A DNA stretch of 64,000 nucleotides, from assembly GCA_028284125.1 (NCBI GenBank), contig JANQSI010000018.1:400998-464997 (forward strand), in the 5' to 3' direction. This DNA is from Cyclobacteriaceae bacterium (GTDB lineage: Bacteria; Bacteroidota; Bacteroidia; Cytophagales; Cyclobacteriaceae). This document shows, one piece after another, positions 9,396-18,053 of this stretch. The notes below the pieces were generated by a model. The model was not told the DNA's origin, did no database searches, and worked only from the letters and a program-made list of their open reading frames with translations. A program made the position numbers and the translations under genes. Within the stretch, counting starts at the first letter, position 1, and each line of letters begins with the position of its first letter.

Positions 9396-11621
9396 TTATT
9401 CGCCTCCTTTGAATTTTTCAAAGCGATCAGGCTCTTCTGTTCTTGGGAAAACATTGTCATCCGTGAACGCATCAGCTGTTAGCTTGTTAGGATCTATGAC
9501 AATTTTTGCCACTTCCTTTTCTTTCATGAACACTTTCTTGACCTCTTTTTCATTGAATCTCCAAATCTCTGCCGGGATTTTTTGAATCTCAACAGATCCA
9601 TCCTTATAGGTCCACTCTACAAAAATTGGAGTGACAAGTCCTCCTTTGTTCTTGAAAGTCAGTTCATAAAAGTTTTTGCCAGCAGCATTTTGCTGAACAT
9701 AAGAGTTGTCCATGCTTTGCCTGAATTCACTTCGCGCTTGAGATTCCTCAAATACGAAGGTCTCTGGTGCGTCACCAAAACTTTTTTCGATTGTATTCTT
9801 TCCGTCAATGGATTGATCAGCACCTTTCACAACACGAGTTTCAAGTCCATTTTCTTCAGTTTGCATTTGAAACCATCGAACATTGTCAAGAGAAACATCT
9901 ACATAATCTGTTCCATAGAACCATCCTTTCCAAAACCAATCTAGATCAACAGCTGAAGCATCTTCCATTGTTCTGAAAAAATCAGCAGGAGTTGGATGCT
10001 TGAATGCCCATCTTTCAGAATAGGTTTTGAACGCTTTATCAAATAGTTCTGGGCCCATAACTGCAGTTCTCAAAATGTTTAAAGCCGTCGCAGGTTTAGC
10101 ATAAGCGTTACTTCCAAACTGCCGGATCTGCTCCGAGTTGGTCATGATTGGCCGAACTAGTCCATTTTCTCCACTCATGTATGGGACAATGTTTGCTGCC
10201 GGTCCTCGCCTTGAAGGATAATTGGGGTCAAGTTCTTGTTCGGTCAAGTATTGAACGAATGTATTGAGTCCCTCATCCATCCAGGTCCACTGACGTTCAT
10301 CCGAATTGATGATCATTGGGAAGAAGTTGTGACCCACCTCGTGAATGATTACACTAATCATTCCACGTTTCGTTCGGTCCGTATACGTTCCGTCAGGATT
10401 AGGACGACCGAAGTTGAAACAGATCATCGGATACTCCATTCCATTGTGCGCTGTGTGGACAGAAATTGCTTTTGGATATGGGTATTCTGTCGTGTATTTG
10501 GAATACGTTTTCAATGTTTGTGCAACTGCAACTGTTGACCATTCTTCCCAAAGCGGATTTCCTTCTTTAGGATAATAAGACATGGCAAGTGGTTCGTTGC
10601 CATCGCTAAGCTTAACAGCCATTGCATCCCAAATGAATTTTCTCGAGGCGCAGAACGCATAATCACGAACGTTTTCTGCTCGGAATTTCCAAGTTGCAGT
10701 CTTTGAAGATTTCTTCTTTTCGTTTGCCTCTGCTTCTTCTTGAGTGACTATGATTACTGGTTTGTCGTATGTCTTTTTGGCTTGTTCGAATCGTTTTAGC
10801 TGTTCACTAGAAAGTACATCCTTTGCATTGAGTAGGGAGCCAGTTGCTCCAACAACAAAATCATTAGGGACAGTAATTTCTACATCGTAATCACCAAATG
10901 TCAATGCGAATTCACCTCGACCGAGAAATTGTTTGTTTTGCCAACCTTCATTGTCACTATACACTGCCATACGAGGGAAAAATTGAGCGAGTGCATAAAG
11001 GTTGTTGTCGTCTTCTTCAAAATACTCGTAACCTGCTCTGCCACCCACGTACATCCTGTTATTGATGTTGTACATCCAATCAATACTAAACGAAACATTC
11101 TCGCCAGATTTAAGTGGTTGCTCTAGATCAAGACGCATCATCGTTTTATTGATGGTGTAGTTCATGTCCTTGCCACCGCTTTTTACCGACTTGATTTTGA
11201 AGCCTCCATCGTAATCTGTTGGACCTGTAATCCCAACAATTGAATTTCTTGTCAGCGTGTCACTAATGGAATTGGAGCGAATCAGAGACGAGTTTGTATC
11301 CTTCGCTCGTACATTTTGATCCAACTGCACCCATAAGTATTCAAGATCGTCCGGGGAATTGTTGTAGTAAGTGATTGTCTCACTTCCAGTAAGGGTCTGA
11401 TTGTTATCGTCGATAGCAATCTTCATTTTGTAATCTGCTTTTTGCTGCCAGTATTCTTTTCCTGGAGCTCCAGAAGCTGTACGATACGTATTAGGAGTTG
11501 GAAGTTGAGTTCCTAGTTGCTCAAACTTTCGCTCCCATTCTTTATCCTTCTGTTTTTGATCTTGGGCGAAAGAGACCAACCCAATCAAAAAAGCGGCTAG
11601 AAATAACAAATTTTTTTTCAT
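9396..11621 (-). CDS. M1-family zinc metallopeptidase
   Basis: Signal peptide; HEVGHNFFPMIINSDERQWTWMDEGLN (HExxH-x18-E). Confidence 0.9.
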   Translation of the reverse strand: MKKNLLFLAAFLIGLVSFAQDQKQKDKEWERKFEQLGTQLPTPNTYRTASGAPGKEYWQQKADYKMKIAIDDNNQTLTGSETITYYNNSPDDLEYLWVQLDQNVRAKDTNSSLIRSNSISDTLTRNSIVGITGPTDYDGGFKIKSVKSGGKDMNYTINKTMMRLDLEQPLKSGENVSFSIDWMYNINNRMYVGGRAGYEYFEEDDNNLYALAQFFPRMAVYSDNEGWQNKQFLGRGEFALTFGDYDVEITVPNDFVVGATGSLLNAKDVLSSEQLKRFEQAKKTYDKPVIIVTQEEAEANEKKKSSKTATWKFRAENVRDYAFCASRKFIWDAMAVKLSDGNEPLAMSYYPKEGNPLWEEWSTVAVAQTLKTYSKYTTEYPYPKAISVHTAHNGMEYPMICFNFGRPNPDGTYTDRTKRGMISVIIHEVGHNFFPMIINSDERQWTWMDEGLNTFVQYLTEQELDPNYPSRRGPAANIVPYMSGENGLVRPIMTNSEQIRQFGSNAYAKPATALNILRTAVMGPELFDKAFKTYSERWAFKHPTPADFFRTMEDASAVDLDWFWKGWFYGTDYVDVSLDNVRWFQMQTEENGLETRVVKGADQSIDGKNTIEKSFGDAPETFVFEESQARSEFRQSMDNSYVQQNAAGKNFYELTFKNKGGLVTPIFVEWTYKDGSVEIQKIPAEIWRFNEKEVKKVFMKEKEVAKIVIDPNKLTADAFTDDNVFPRTEEPDRFEKFKGGE

Positions 11622-11667
11622 CGGTTAAAACTTTAGTTTATTTAATATTTTCTATTCTTCTATTCCT

Positions 11668-12255
11668 TTAGTTAATAAAAGGTGAATCTATCATTAGCAT
11701 TAGCGCTACTCCACCAACGGCAGAAGAGACAATCATTTTCCAATCTCTTCGGCTTACACTTCCAATGGAAACGAAAATGAAACTAGCTATCATGAATATT
11801 CCAACAATTATTATTTGACCGACCTCCAAACCTACATTAAAGGCAAAAAGCTCAAGAAGTATTGATGAGTCCTTACCCAGAAGTGCTCTCAAATAATTGG
11901 AAAACCCAAGCCCATGAATCAGGCCGAAAAATCCGGCATATATGTAGTTTCTGTTAAGCTTCCCACTTGTGATATTTTGTTCTTTCGTAAAAAGATTTGA
12001 AACAGCAGTTATCAAGATGGTTAATGGGATAAGAAATTCTATCAAATCAGGGTTGATCTGAATGTATTCAAGTGTGGCCAGAGCTAGCGTAATTGAATGA
12101 CCAACTGTAAAGGCTGTCACAAGGATTAAAACCTTCTTCCAATCGGAGGACTGATAAAGGGCACAAAGGACAATCACAAATAGAATGTGATCATAGCCGT
12201 TTATATCCAAAATATGGTCCAATCCAAGACCATAGTAAAGACTAAATTCACTCAT
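11668..12255 (-). CDS. HupE/UreJ-family membrane protein
   Basis: GLDHILDINGYDHILFVIVLCAL, TVGHSITLALA, GLIHGLGFSNYL motifs. Confidence 0.8.
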   Translation of the reverse strand: MSEFSLYYGLGLDHILDINGYDHILFVIVLCALYQSSDWKKVLILVTAFTVGHSITLALATLEYIQINPDLIEFLIPLTILITAVSNLFTKEQNITSGKLNRNYIYAGFFGLIHGLGFSNYLRALLGKDSSILLELFAFNVGLEVGQIIIVGIFMIASFIFVSIGSVSRRDWKMIVSSAVGGVALMLMIDSPFIN

Positions 12256-12369
12256 GGGGTAGCGAATATAGGATAAGGATAATGAGGATCAATTCATTTT
12301 TCTGGTTTTAGAAAAATCATTTGATGAACGGTATTGATTACAGGTATGACATTTGCTTAGTTTTGGCTT

Positions 12370-12855
12370 ATGATTTCAACAATTCTCATAGTTATACAGT
12401 CTTTACTGCATCCATTTCATGTCAGTGTTGCGGAGGTAAAGTATAAGGAGGAGAAAAAGGCACTTCAGATAAGCATCCGAATTTTTTTAGATGACCTGGA
12501 AGTCGCTCTTCAGAAGTACTCTGGAAACAATAACCTGGACATTACTAAAAAGAAAAACTGGAATTCTGTAAATGAGAATTTAGAAAAGTACACCCTCGAA
12601 AACTTAAGAATCTACGATGCGAAAGGCCAGATGGATGCGAACTACATTGGTGCTGAAATAGAAGGCGATGTAATGTGGGCTTATGTAGAAGTTGAGAAAG
12701 TAAAAAAGTTAAAAACAATTACCATCTGGAACAGCATACTAATCGAAACTTATGATGATCAAGAAAACATCATTCACTTCCGGGCTTTTGATAAAGTAAA
12801 AAGTGCTCGACTTTTTCAAGGTTCAGAGCAAGAAGTTTTCGTTTGGGAAGAATAG
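12370..12855 (+). CDS. DUF6702-like secreted protein
   Basis: LHPFHVSVAEVKYKEEKKALQISIRIFLDDLEVAL motif, adjacent to HupE/M1 genes as often seen in Bacteroidota. Confidence 0.65.
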   Translation: MISTILIVIQSLLHPFHVSVAEVKYKEEKKALQISIRIFLDDLEVALQKYSGNNNLDITKKKNWNSVNENLEKYTLENLRIYDAKGQMDANYIGAEIEGDVMWAYVEVEKVKKLKTITIWNSILIETYDDQENIIHFRAFDKVKSARLFQGSEQEVFVWEE

Positions 12856-12881
12856 AAACTGTCAATTGACAGATTAATGAT

Positions 12882-14084
12882 TCAAAAAAGTGATCCTTGG
12901 ATTGCTCTAAGCCGATTTGCATCACCAAAAACTGTTTTCCCACCGTACTTCCAAGAATCTCTTCTCTCCTTTTCAATTACATCACTCAATTTTCCATTCG
13001 GGACAAAGTTTGATTCTAATCGCTCAGCAGCTTTTGAAAGAGACTTTAAGGCTTTCAGTTTATCTGAACTACCAATCTTAGCCCGAGCTACTGCAGTTTT
13101 CAATACTCGAATACTTTCGTCATAAACTTTGGTGGGGACAGGAAAGGGATGTCCATCTTTTCCACCATGCGCGAAAGAGAATCTAGCTGGGTCAGCGAAA
13201 CGAGAAGAGGTTCCATAGATCACCTCACTTACTAAAGTCAGGGACTGAAGCGTTCGCGGACCTAGTCCTTGAACGAGCAATAAATCCTCAAATTCGTTGG
13301 TTGGCAATTCATGTGAGAGTGCGAGTACAGCACCTAAGCGTTTGAGATCAACATCTTTTTGTTGCACGTCGTGATGAGCTGGTAGACGGATTTTTCGAAT
13401 CTCACTGATCATTTTATCAGGATCTTCTTTTCCGATATTCACAATTTTATTTCTGGTGTCTTCTGCGAACCTGTGTGTCAAGTTGAGAATGTAGCCTTGG
13501 TTTTTCCCATAGACAAAAGAATGCGGTTCATTCACAAAGCTTTTCAATTCATTGGATGACCAGTGGTACCTACGCGCATAACCAGAGTCAGTATTCATTC
13601 CTTGCTGAACAACCGACCAATCACCTTCGTCTGAAACAACAAAGGAGTGAAGATAGATTTGAAAACCATCCTGGATAGCAGTGTTATCGACTTTTGCAGT
13701 TAGACGGCTGGATCTCACCAATGAATGTCCATCGAGACCAGTCGCATCAGCGACTTTCAACAATTCATCTGGTGTTTGACGACTGTGTTTTCCTCGGCCA
13801 CCACAAACATAAATTCCGAATTCTCTAGCTCTTGGATTGATTGCTTTTTTTAAGGCACCCATCACGGAAGTTGTGATTCCAGAAGAATGCCAATCCATCC
13901 CCATGACGCAACCTAAAGATTGAAACCAAGCGGGATCGCTCAACCTTCGGATGAATTCCTTTTTCCCATACTCAATAAGAATCGCCTCTGTGATCGCTCC
14001 GCCTAGCAAAGCCATTCGATCGGCCAACCATTTTGGTACATGGCCGCCATGTAAAGGGAGATCTGCATATCCTGCTTTTTTCAT
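12882..14084 (-). CDS. DUF763 domain protein
   Basis: MKKAGYADLPLHGGHVPKWLADRMALLGGAI...CVMGMDWHSSGITTSVMGALK...GLGPRTLQSL; true start probably 14084, not 14216. Confidence 0.8.
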   Translation of the reverse strand: MKKAGYADLPLHGGHVPKWLADRMALLGGAITEAILIEYGKKEFIRRLSDPAWFQSLGCVMGMDWHSSGITTSVMGALKKAINPRAREFGIYVCGGRGKHSRQTPDELLKVADATGLDGHSLVRSSRLTAKVDNTAIQDGFQIYLHSFVVSDEGDWSVVQQGMNTDSGYARRYHWSSNELKSFVNEPHSFVYGKNQGYILNLTHRFAEDTRNKIVNIGKEDPDKMISEIRKIRLPAHHDVQQKDVDLKRLGAVLALSHELPTNEFEDLLLVQGLGPRTLQSLTLVSEVIYGTSSRFADPARFSFAHGGKDGHPFPVPTKVYDESIRVLKTAVARAKIGSSDKLKALKSLSKAAERLESNFVPNGKLSDVIEKERRDSWKYGGKTVFGDANRLRAIQGSLF

Positions 14085-14207
14085 CAGGAATAAAATTACT
14101 AAAAATATTAGTATTATCCAAATTATTTTAGTAATCTTAAGTTGTCTATCTGGGGTAAATTCGTTTTGGGCAATATTTATTCTAAATTCTGGTGTTATTG
14201 AACCACC

Positions 14208-15143
14208 ATGAATCATTTAGAACGTGAAAAATATTCCAAAAATCAAATCAAGGATTTGAAGGAGAGGATTGTAGCGACGCCTGAATTAAAGATAGATGAT
14301 AATCTATGTGTTTACATGACCGGATCTTATGCAAGATTAGAAGCGTGTAATCATTCTGATTTAGATCTGTTTTTTATTAGTGATGGAGGATTTTCGAAAA
14401 TTGAAAAAACCCTTGTTGATGCTGCATTGATTAGGTTGAGTCGAGAAATGAAAATTTGTGATTTTTCCGGAGATGGCAAATACCTTGAAATTCACAAATT
14501 GGAAAAGATGACTAAGGAATTAGGGAGCCAGTCTGACGATTATGAGAATTTCTTCACTGCACGTCTCTTACTTCTTTTGGAAAGTTTGCCATTGATTAAT
14601 GAGAACTTATATGAAAGGGTTATAAACGAGATAATTGAATGCTATTTCAAAGATTATGAAAATCATATCGACAATTTTAAACCGACTTTCCTGATCAATG
14701 ATATTATTCGCTACTGGAAAACGATAACCTTAAATTATGAAAACAAGAGAATCGAAAATCCTGATGATGGAAAAATGAGAGTAAGCAATTTTAAATTGAG
14801 ATTTAGCAGGAAGCTCATGTGTTTTTCATTTATTATGAAATTGCTTTCCAAAGAAGAGCCCGTTAATAAGGAAGACGTTTTAGAGATCGTAAAACAAACA
14901 CCTATTGAAAGAATGAAATCTTTAAAAGTTTTTGAAATTGATGATTTAATAGAAGATGTACTTACTTGTTATGATTGGTTTTTATCCAAGACATCAGTTG
15001 AAAAAAGTGAAACAATGACTTGGTTAGAAGACCAGAAGAACAGAAATGAGACTCTAGAAAAGTCCGAAAAGTTTGGAGAACTTTTATTTAAGGTCTTACT
15101 TAAAGTAGATCGGAACGACTATTTAAAATATCTGGTTATTTGA
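14208..15143 (+). CDS. nucleotidyltransferase-fold protein (Pol-beta/DUF294-like) with C-terminal helical region
   Basis: MTGSYARLEACNHSDLDLFFI = hG[S]-x(n)-DxD nucleotidyltransferase signature. Confidence 0.7.
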   Translation: MNHLEREKYSKNQIKDLKERIVATPELKIDDNLCVYMTGSYARLEACNHSDLDLFFISDGGFSKIEKTLVDAALIRLSREMKICDFSGDGKYLEIHKLEKMTKELGSQSDDYENFFTARLLLLLESLPLINENLYERVINEIIECYFKDYENHIDNFKPTFLINDIIRYWKTITLNYENKRIENPDDGKMRVSNFKLRFSRKLMCFSFIMKLLSKEEPVNKEDVLEIVKQTPIERMKSLKVFEIDDLIEDVLTCYDWFLSKTSVEKSETMTWLEDQKNRNETLEKSEKFGELLFKVLLKVDRNDYLKYLVI

Positions 15144-15156
15144 TTAAATTGAAGAT

Positions 15157-15834
15157 GTGGGAAGAAAGCTGTTTTATGTAATCTATATCAAGGATAACAC
15201 TCTTAAAACTATCATTGATGGTATAAGACTTTTTGCTGATCCAACTCAAAAGCACAAAGCTCACCTCACAGTAAGGGGGCCTTACACTAAGTTTCAAAGA
15301 CAATTTGTTGAAGATTGGAATAAGGATCTAGCGAATGGAAAAATGGAAATTAGTGGGATAGGTACTTTTTTTTCAGAGTATCAAAACACAGTTTACCTTA
15401 ACTGCATAGGTACTACTACACTAAGAAGTGTTTGGAATAAGAAAGACTATCCGGATTTTAATCCACATATTACTCTATATAATGGTGAGAGTAAGGATTA
15501 TGCAAATGAGTTAGTAAATATCCTTGAGGCTTTTGATTTTCGCTTTCAAATTGATGCGGACGAATTACAAATACTAAAGTCCCCCGTAATGAAGGGCGAA
15601 TATAGTATTTATGGAGAGCCATTTGTAGCTTCTTGTTTAGACACAGATTTATTGGATGAAATGCTTGATGGTGATATGCCTCCCTTAAAAAATGAGGAAT
15701 CATATTCTATTAACAAGATGAGTAAGGATTTAAGGTTTGATTTTATAAAGCGACTTGGAGCTCTACTAGATGAAAACACAAGTTCAAATGTCAAACGTAT
15801 TCCAAAGCCTCAATCTCCCGTTGTAGCTGAGTAA
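15157..15834 (+). CDS. 2H phosphoesterase superfamily protein
   Basis: Two HxTx motifs: KAHLTVRGPY and FNPHITLYNGE; GTG start; 13 bp after the nucleotidyltransferase stop. Confidence 0.7.
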   Translation: MGRKLFYVIYIKDNTLKTIIDGIRLFADPTQKHKAHLTVRGPYTKFQRQFVEDWNKDLANGKMEISGIGTFFSEYQNTVYLNCIGTTTLRSVWNKKDYPDFNPHITLYNGESKDYANELVNILEAFDFRFQIDADELQILKSPVMKGEYSIYGEPFVASCLDTDLLDEMLDGDMPPLKNEESYSINKMSKDLRFDFIKRLGALLDENTSSNVKRIPKPQSPVVAE

Positions 15835-16323
15835 ACTTCCCTGATTAACGCTAAATGATGCTGAGTAAGCCTTATCAACGAAGTAATCCCTCATTTCCAA
15901 GAACCTTTGTTTGTTAAAATCCCTATGTGCAACTGTAATATGCGGATGAAAGGCTTGATCTCTATAGTTGGCATTATCTAGTTTTAGTTTTTTTCTACAC
16001 CGGTCAACAACCAACTTTTGCAACTTATTGAGCGCTTGATTCTCAACCACATTTACAAAAACGACTCGAGGCTCGAAAAAATCAAACCCATTAAGCTCAA
16101 TCTCGAAAGGCTTGAATTCTTCATTTATCTCATCAATGGTTCGGAACAACTTATCAACCTTTTTTTCCTTCCATCGAAAAGGCATATGAAGTGTGATGTG
16201 TGGTGGTGCATTCAACGCATGTTTACTTCCAAACCGATCTGCAACGAAGTGTTTTAGTTTTGTGATTTCCTTTTGAATTCCTTCTGGTGGAACAATGGCG
16301 ATGAAGTAGAGCTGCTCACTCAT
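15784..16323 (-). CDS. 2'-5' RNA ligase-like 2H phosphoesterase
   Basis: Two HxTx motifs: PPHITLHMPF and FHPHITVAHRD; 51-nt tail-to-tail overlap with the upstream 2H gene. Confidence 0.8.
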   Translation of the reverse strand: MSEQLYFIAIVPPEGIQKEITKLKHFVADRFGSKHALNAPPHITLHMPFRWKEKKVDKLFRTIDEINEEFKPFEIELNGFDFFEPRVVFVNVVENQALNKLQKLVVDRCRKKLKLDNANYRDQAFHPHITVAHRDFNKQRFLEMRDYFVDKAYSASFSVNQGSLLSYNGRLRLWNTFDI

Positions 16324-17119
16324 TCAAGAGTACATTTCGGATCTCCTTCTGATAAGTATCAAAGTTCGCTAAGTTGTTATGTCCTCCTCCATCCACGACA
16401 ATCAATTTTGCAAGACCAGGATCTAATGTTTCGTATAGATCTTTGCCGGATTGTAATGGAACCACATTGTCTTCAGTTCCATGAAAAATGAAGATTGGAC
16501 ACATGGCTTCCTTCAATGATTCGTGATTTTTAAAATTGAATCTAAGCAGGTAACTCGGCGGATAAATCGGTGCGACTCGATTGGCAATGTCACCCAAACT
16601 CAAAAAAGGCGTTTCCAAAATCAATCTCGAAGGATTGTTTTTCCCAGCCAGGTAAGATGCAAACGAGGAACCAAGCGATCTACCAAACAGGATCACTTTG
16701 TCTTCCGTGGTTTTGCTTAATGCAAGTTCATAGAGCTTATCAGCATCAGACAGCATTTTTTTGTAGGTGCGTTTTCCAGTGCTTTTACCATAGCCACGAT
16801 AATCCATAATCAAGACATCAAAACCTAAATCCACAAATGGCTCTATTACCTCTCCCCACCTTCTAAGGCTCCCTGCATTTCCATGAAAGTACAAAATGAG
16901 TCCTTTTGAGCTGTCACTTTTGAAATGGAGTGCGTTGATGATCGCTCCATCTGTCATTTCTATAAAATGCTCTTCATAGTCTGTTGAAAAGTCGTAGGTA
17001 AAATCCTTATCTAGTTTCTCAGGTAAGAAAATGAGCTCCTCTTGAAAAAAATAAATGGCTAAACCAACCAAGAAGTAAAGGGCAAACAGGACGATAAAAA
17101 TGATCTTAAGCAAATTCAA
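16316..17119 (-). CDS. alpha/beta hydrolase (Bem46-like, membrane-anchored)
   Basis: N-terminal TM, GRSLGSSFA nucleophile elbow, FHGTEDNVVP, DGGGHNNL. Confidence 0.85.
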   Translation of the reverse strand: MNLLKIIFIVLFALYFLVGLAIYFFQEELIFLPEKLDKDFTYDFSTDYEEHFIEMTDGAIINALHFKSDSSKGLILYFHGNAGSLRRWGEVIEPFVDLGFDVLIMDYRGYGKSTGKRTYKKMLSDADKLYELALSKTTEDKVILFGRSLGSSFASYLAGKNNPSRLILETPFLSLGDIANRVAPIYPPSYLLRFNFKNHESLKEAMCPIFIFHGTEDNVVPLQSGKDLYETLDPGLAKLIVVDGGGHNNLANFDTYQKEIRNVLLNE

Positions 17120-17127
17120 AGTGGGCT

Positions 17128-18000
17128 TTAGTTTTCTTCTTTTTGTTTAGTCTTTTTTCGGGTGAAGGAGAGGCTTGTTTCATCTGGGTTGATCTCTTTT
17201 ATTTCCCTTGATTCCATAATCTCTTCTAACATCCGATGGTATTCTTCAAACGTGTGAAGATCGTTGTGGCCTCCACCGATCACGGAATAAATCCTTGTTT
17301 TGTCGGGGTTAATTTTGGACAAAGACAAACTTGACTTATAGGGAATTAATCGATCACCGGTTCCATGAATAATTTTGATTGGACACTCCACATATTTTAT
17401 CCATTGATAGGTCTTGAGTGGAAAACGAAGAATTAACGATGCAGGCATGAAAGGGATATATCGTTTGGCCATTTTTGTCATGCTATAATAAGGAGATTCC
17501 AAAATCAGCATTCTTGGACTATTTCGACTTGCGAGTTTGGTCGCAAACCCTGAACCCATGGATCGGCCGTAGATAACGACATACTTCTCATCCACCCGGC
17601 TTTTCAAAATATCGTACACCTTCTGCATGTCATCCTTGATGTCTTTCTCTGAGCGCCTTCCTTTGCTTTTCCCAAAACCACGATAATCCACCATGACCAC
17701 ATCAAACCCAAGTCGCGTGAAATCAACTGCAAATTTCCCCCAACCTTTAATTGAGCGCGAGTTGCCCTTCAAGTAAAGAACAACACCTTTTGGCCTGGGA
17801 ATGCTGAAATGGACACCATTAATTCGAATGTCATCTCCAATGTAGAGATTGTGTTCCTCACTTTTTTGATTAGGATATTTGAATTTGAAATCCGAAGGGA
17901 GTTTCTCAGGTTTGAAAAGGAATTTTTCCTGTAAGAAATAGGCCGCTACATTGGTAATAACATAGATTGATATAATTACTATGATGATTGTCGTAACCAA
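17128..18000 (-). CDS. alpha/beta hydrolase (Bem46-like), tandem paralogue
   Basis: GRSMGSGFATKLA, IHGTGDRLIPY, IGGGHNDL; same architecture as the adjacent gene. Confidence 0.85.
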   Translation of the reverse strand: MVTTIIIVIISIYVITNVAAYFLQEKFLFKPEKLPSDFKFKYPNQKSEEHNLYIGDDIRINGVHFSIPRPKGVVLYLKGNSRSIKGWGKFAVDFTRLGFDVVMVDYRGFGKSKGRRSEKDIKDDMQKVYDILKSRVDEKYVVIYGRSMGSGFATKLASRNSPRMLILESPYYSMTKMAKRYIPFMPASLILRFPLKTYQWIKYVECPIKIIHGTGDRLIPYKSSLSLSKINPDKTRIYSVIGGGHNDLHTFEEYHRMLEEIMESREIKEINPDETSLSFTRKKTKQKEEN

Positions 18001-18053
18001 TGTTTTATATTAAGCTTTCGTTTTTCGGATTTAGGTCCATTAAATATAATGAA

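Noticed and set aside
9582-11126. Several plus-strand ORFs (9582-9944, 9767-9976, 10236-10538, 10345-10575, 10929-11126) inside the M1 peptidase gene
   Set aside because: Antisense shadows of an intact HExxH peptidase gene.
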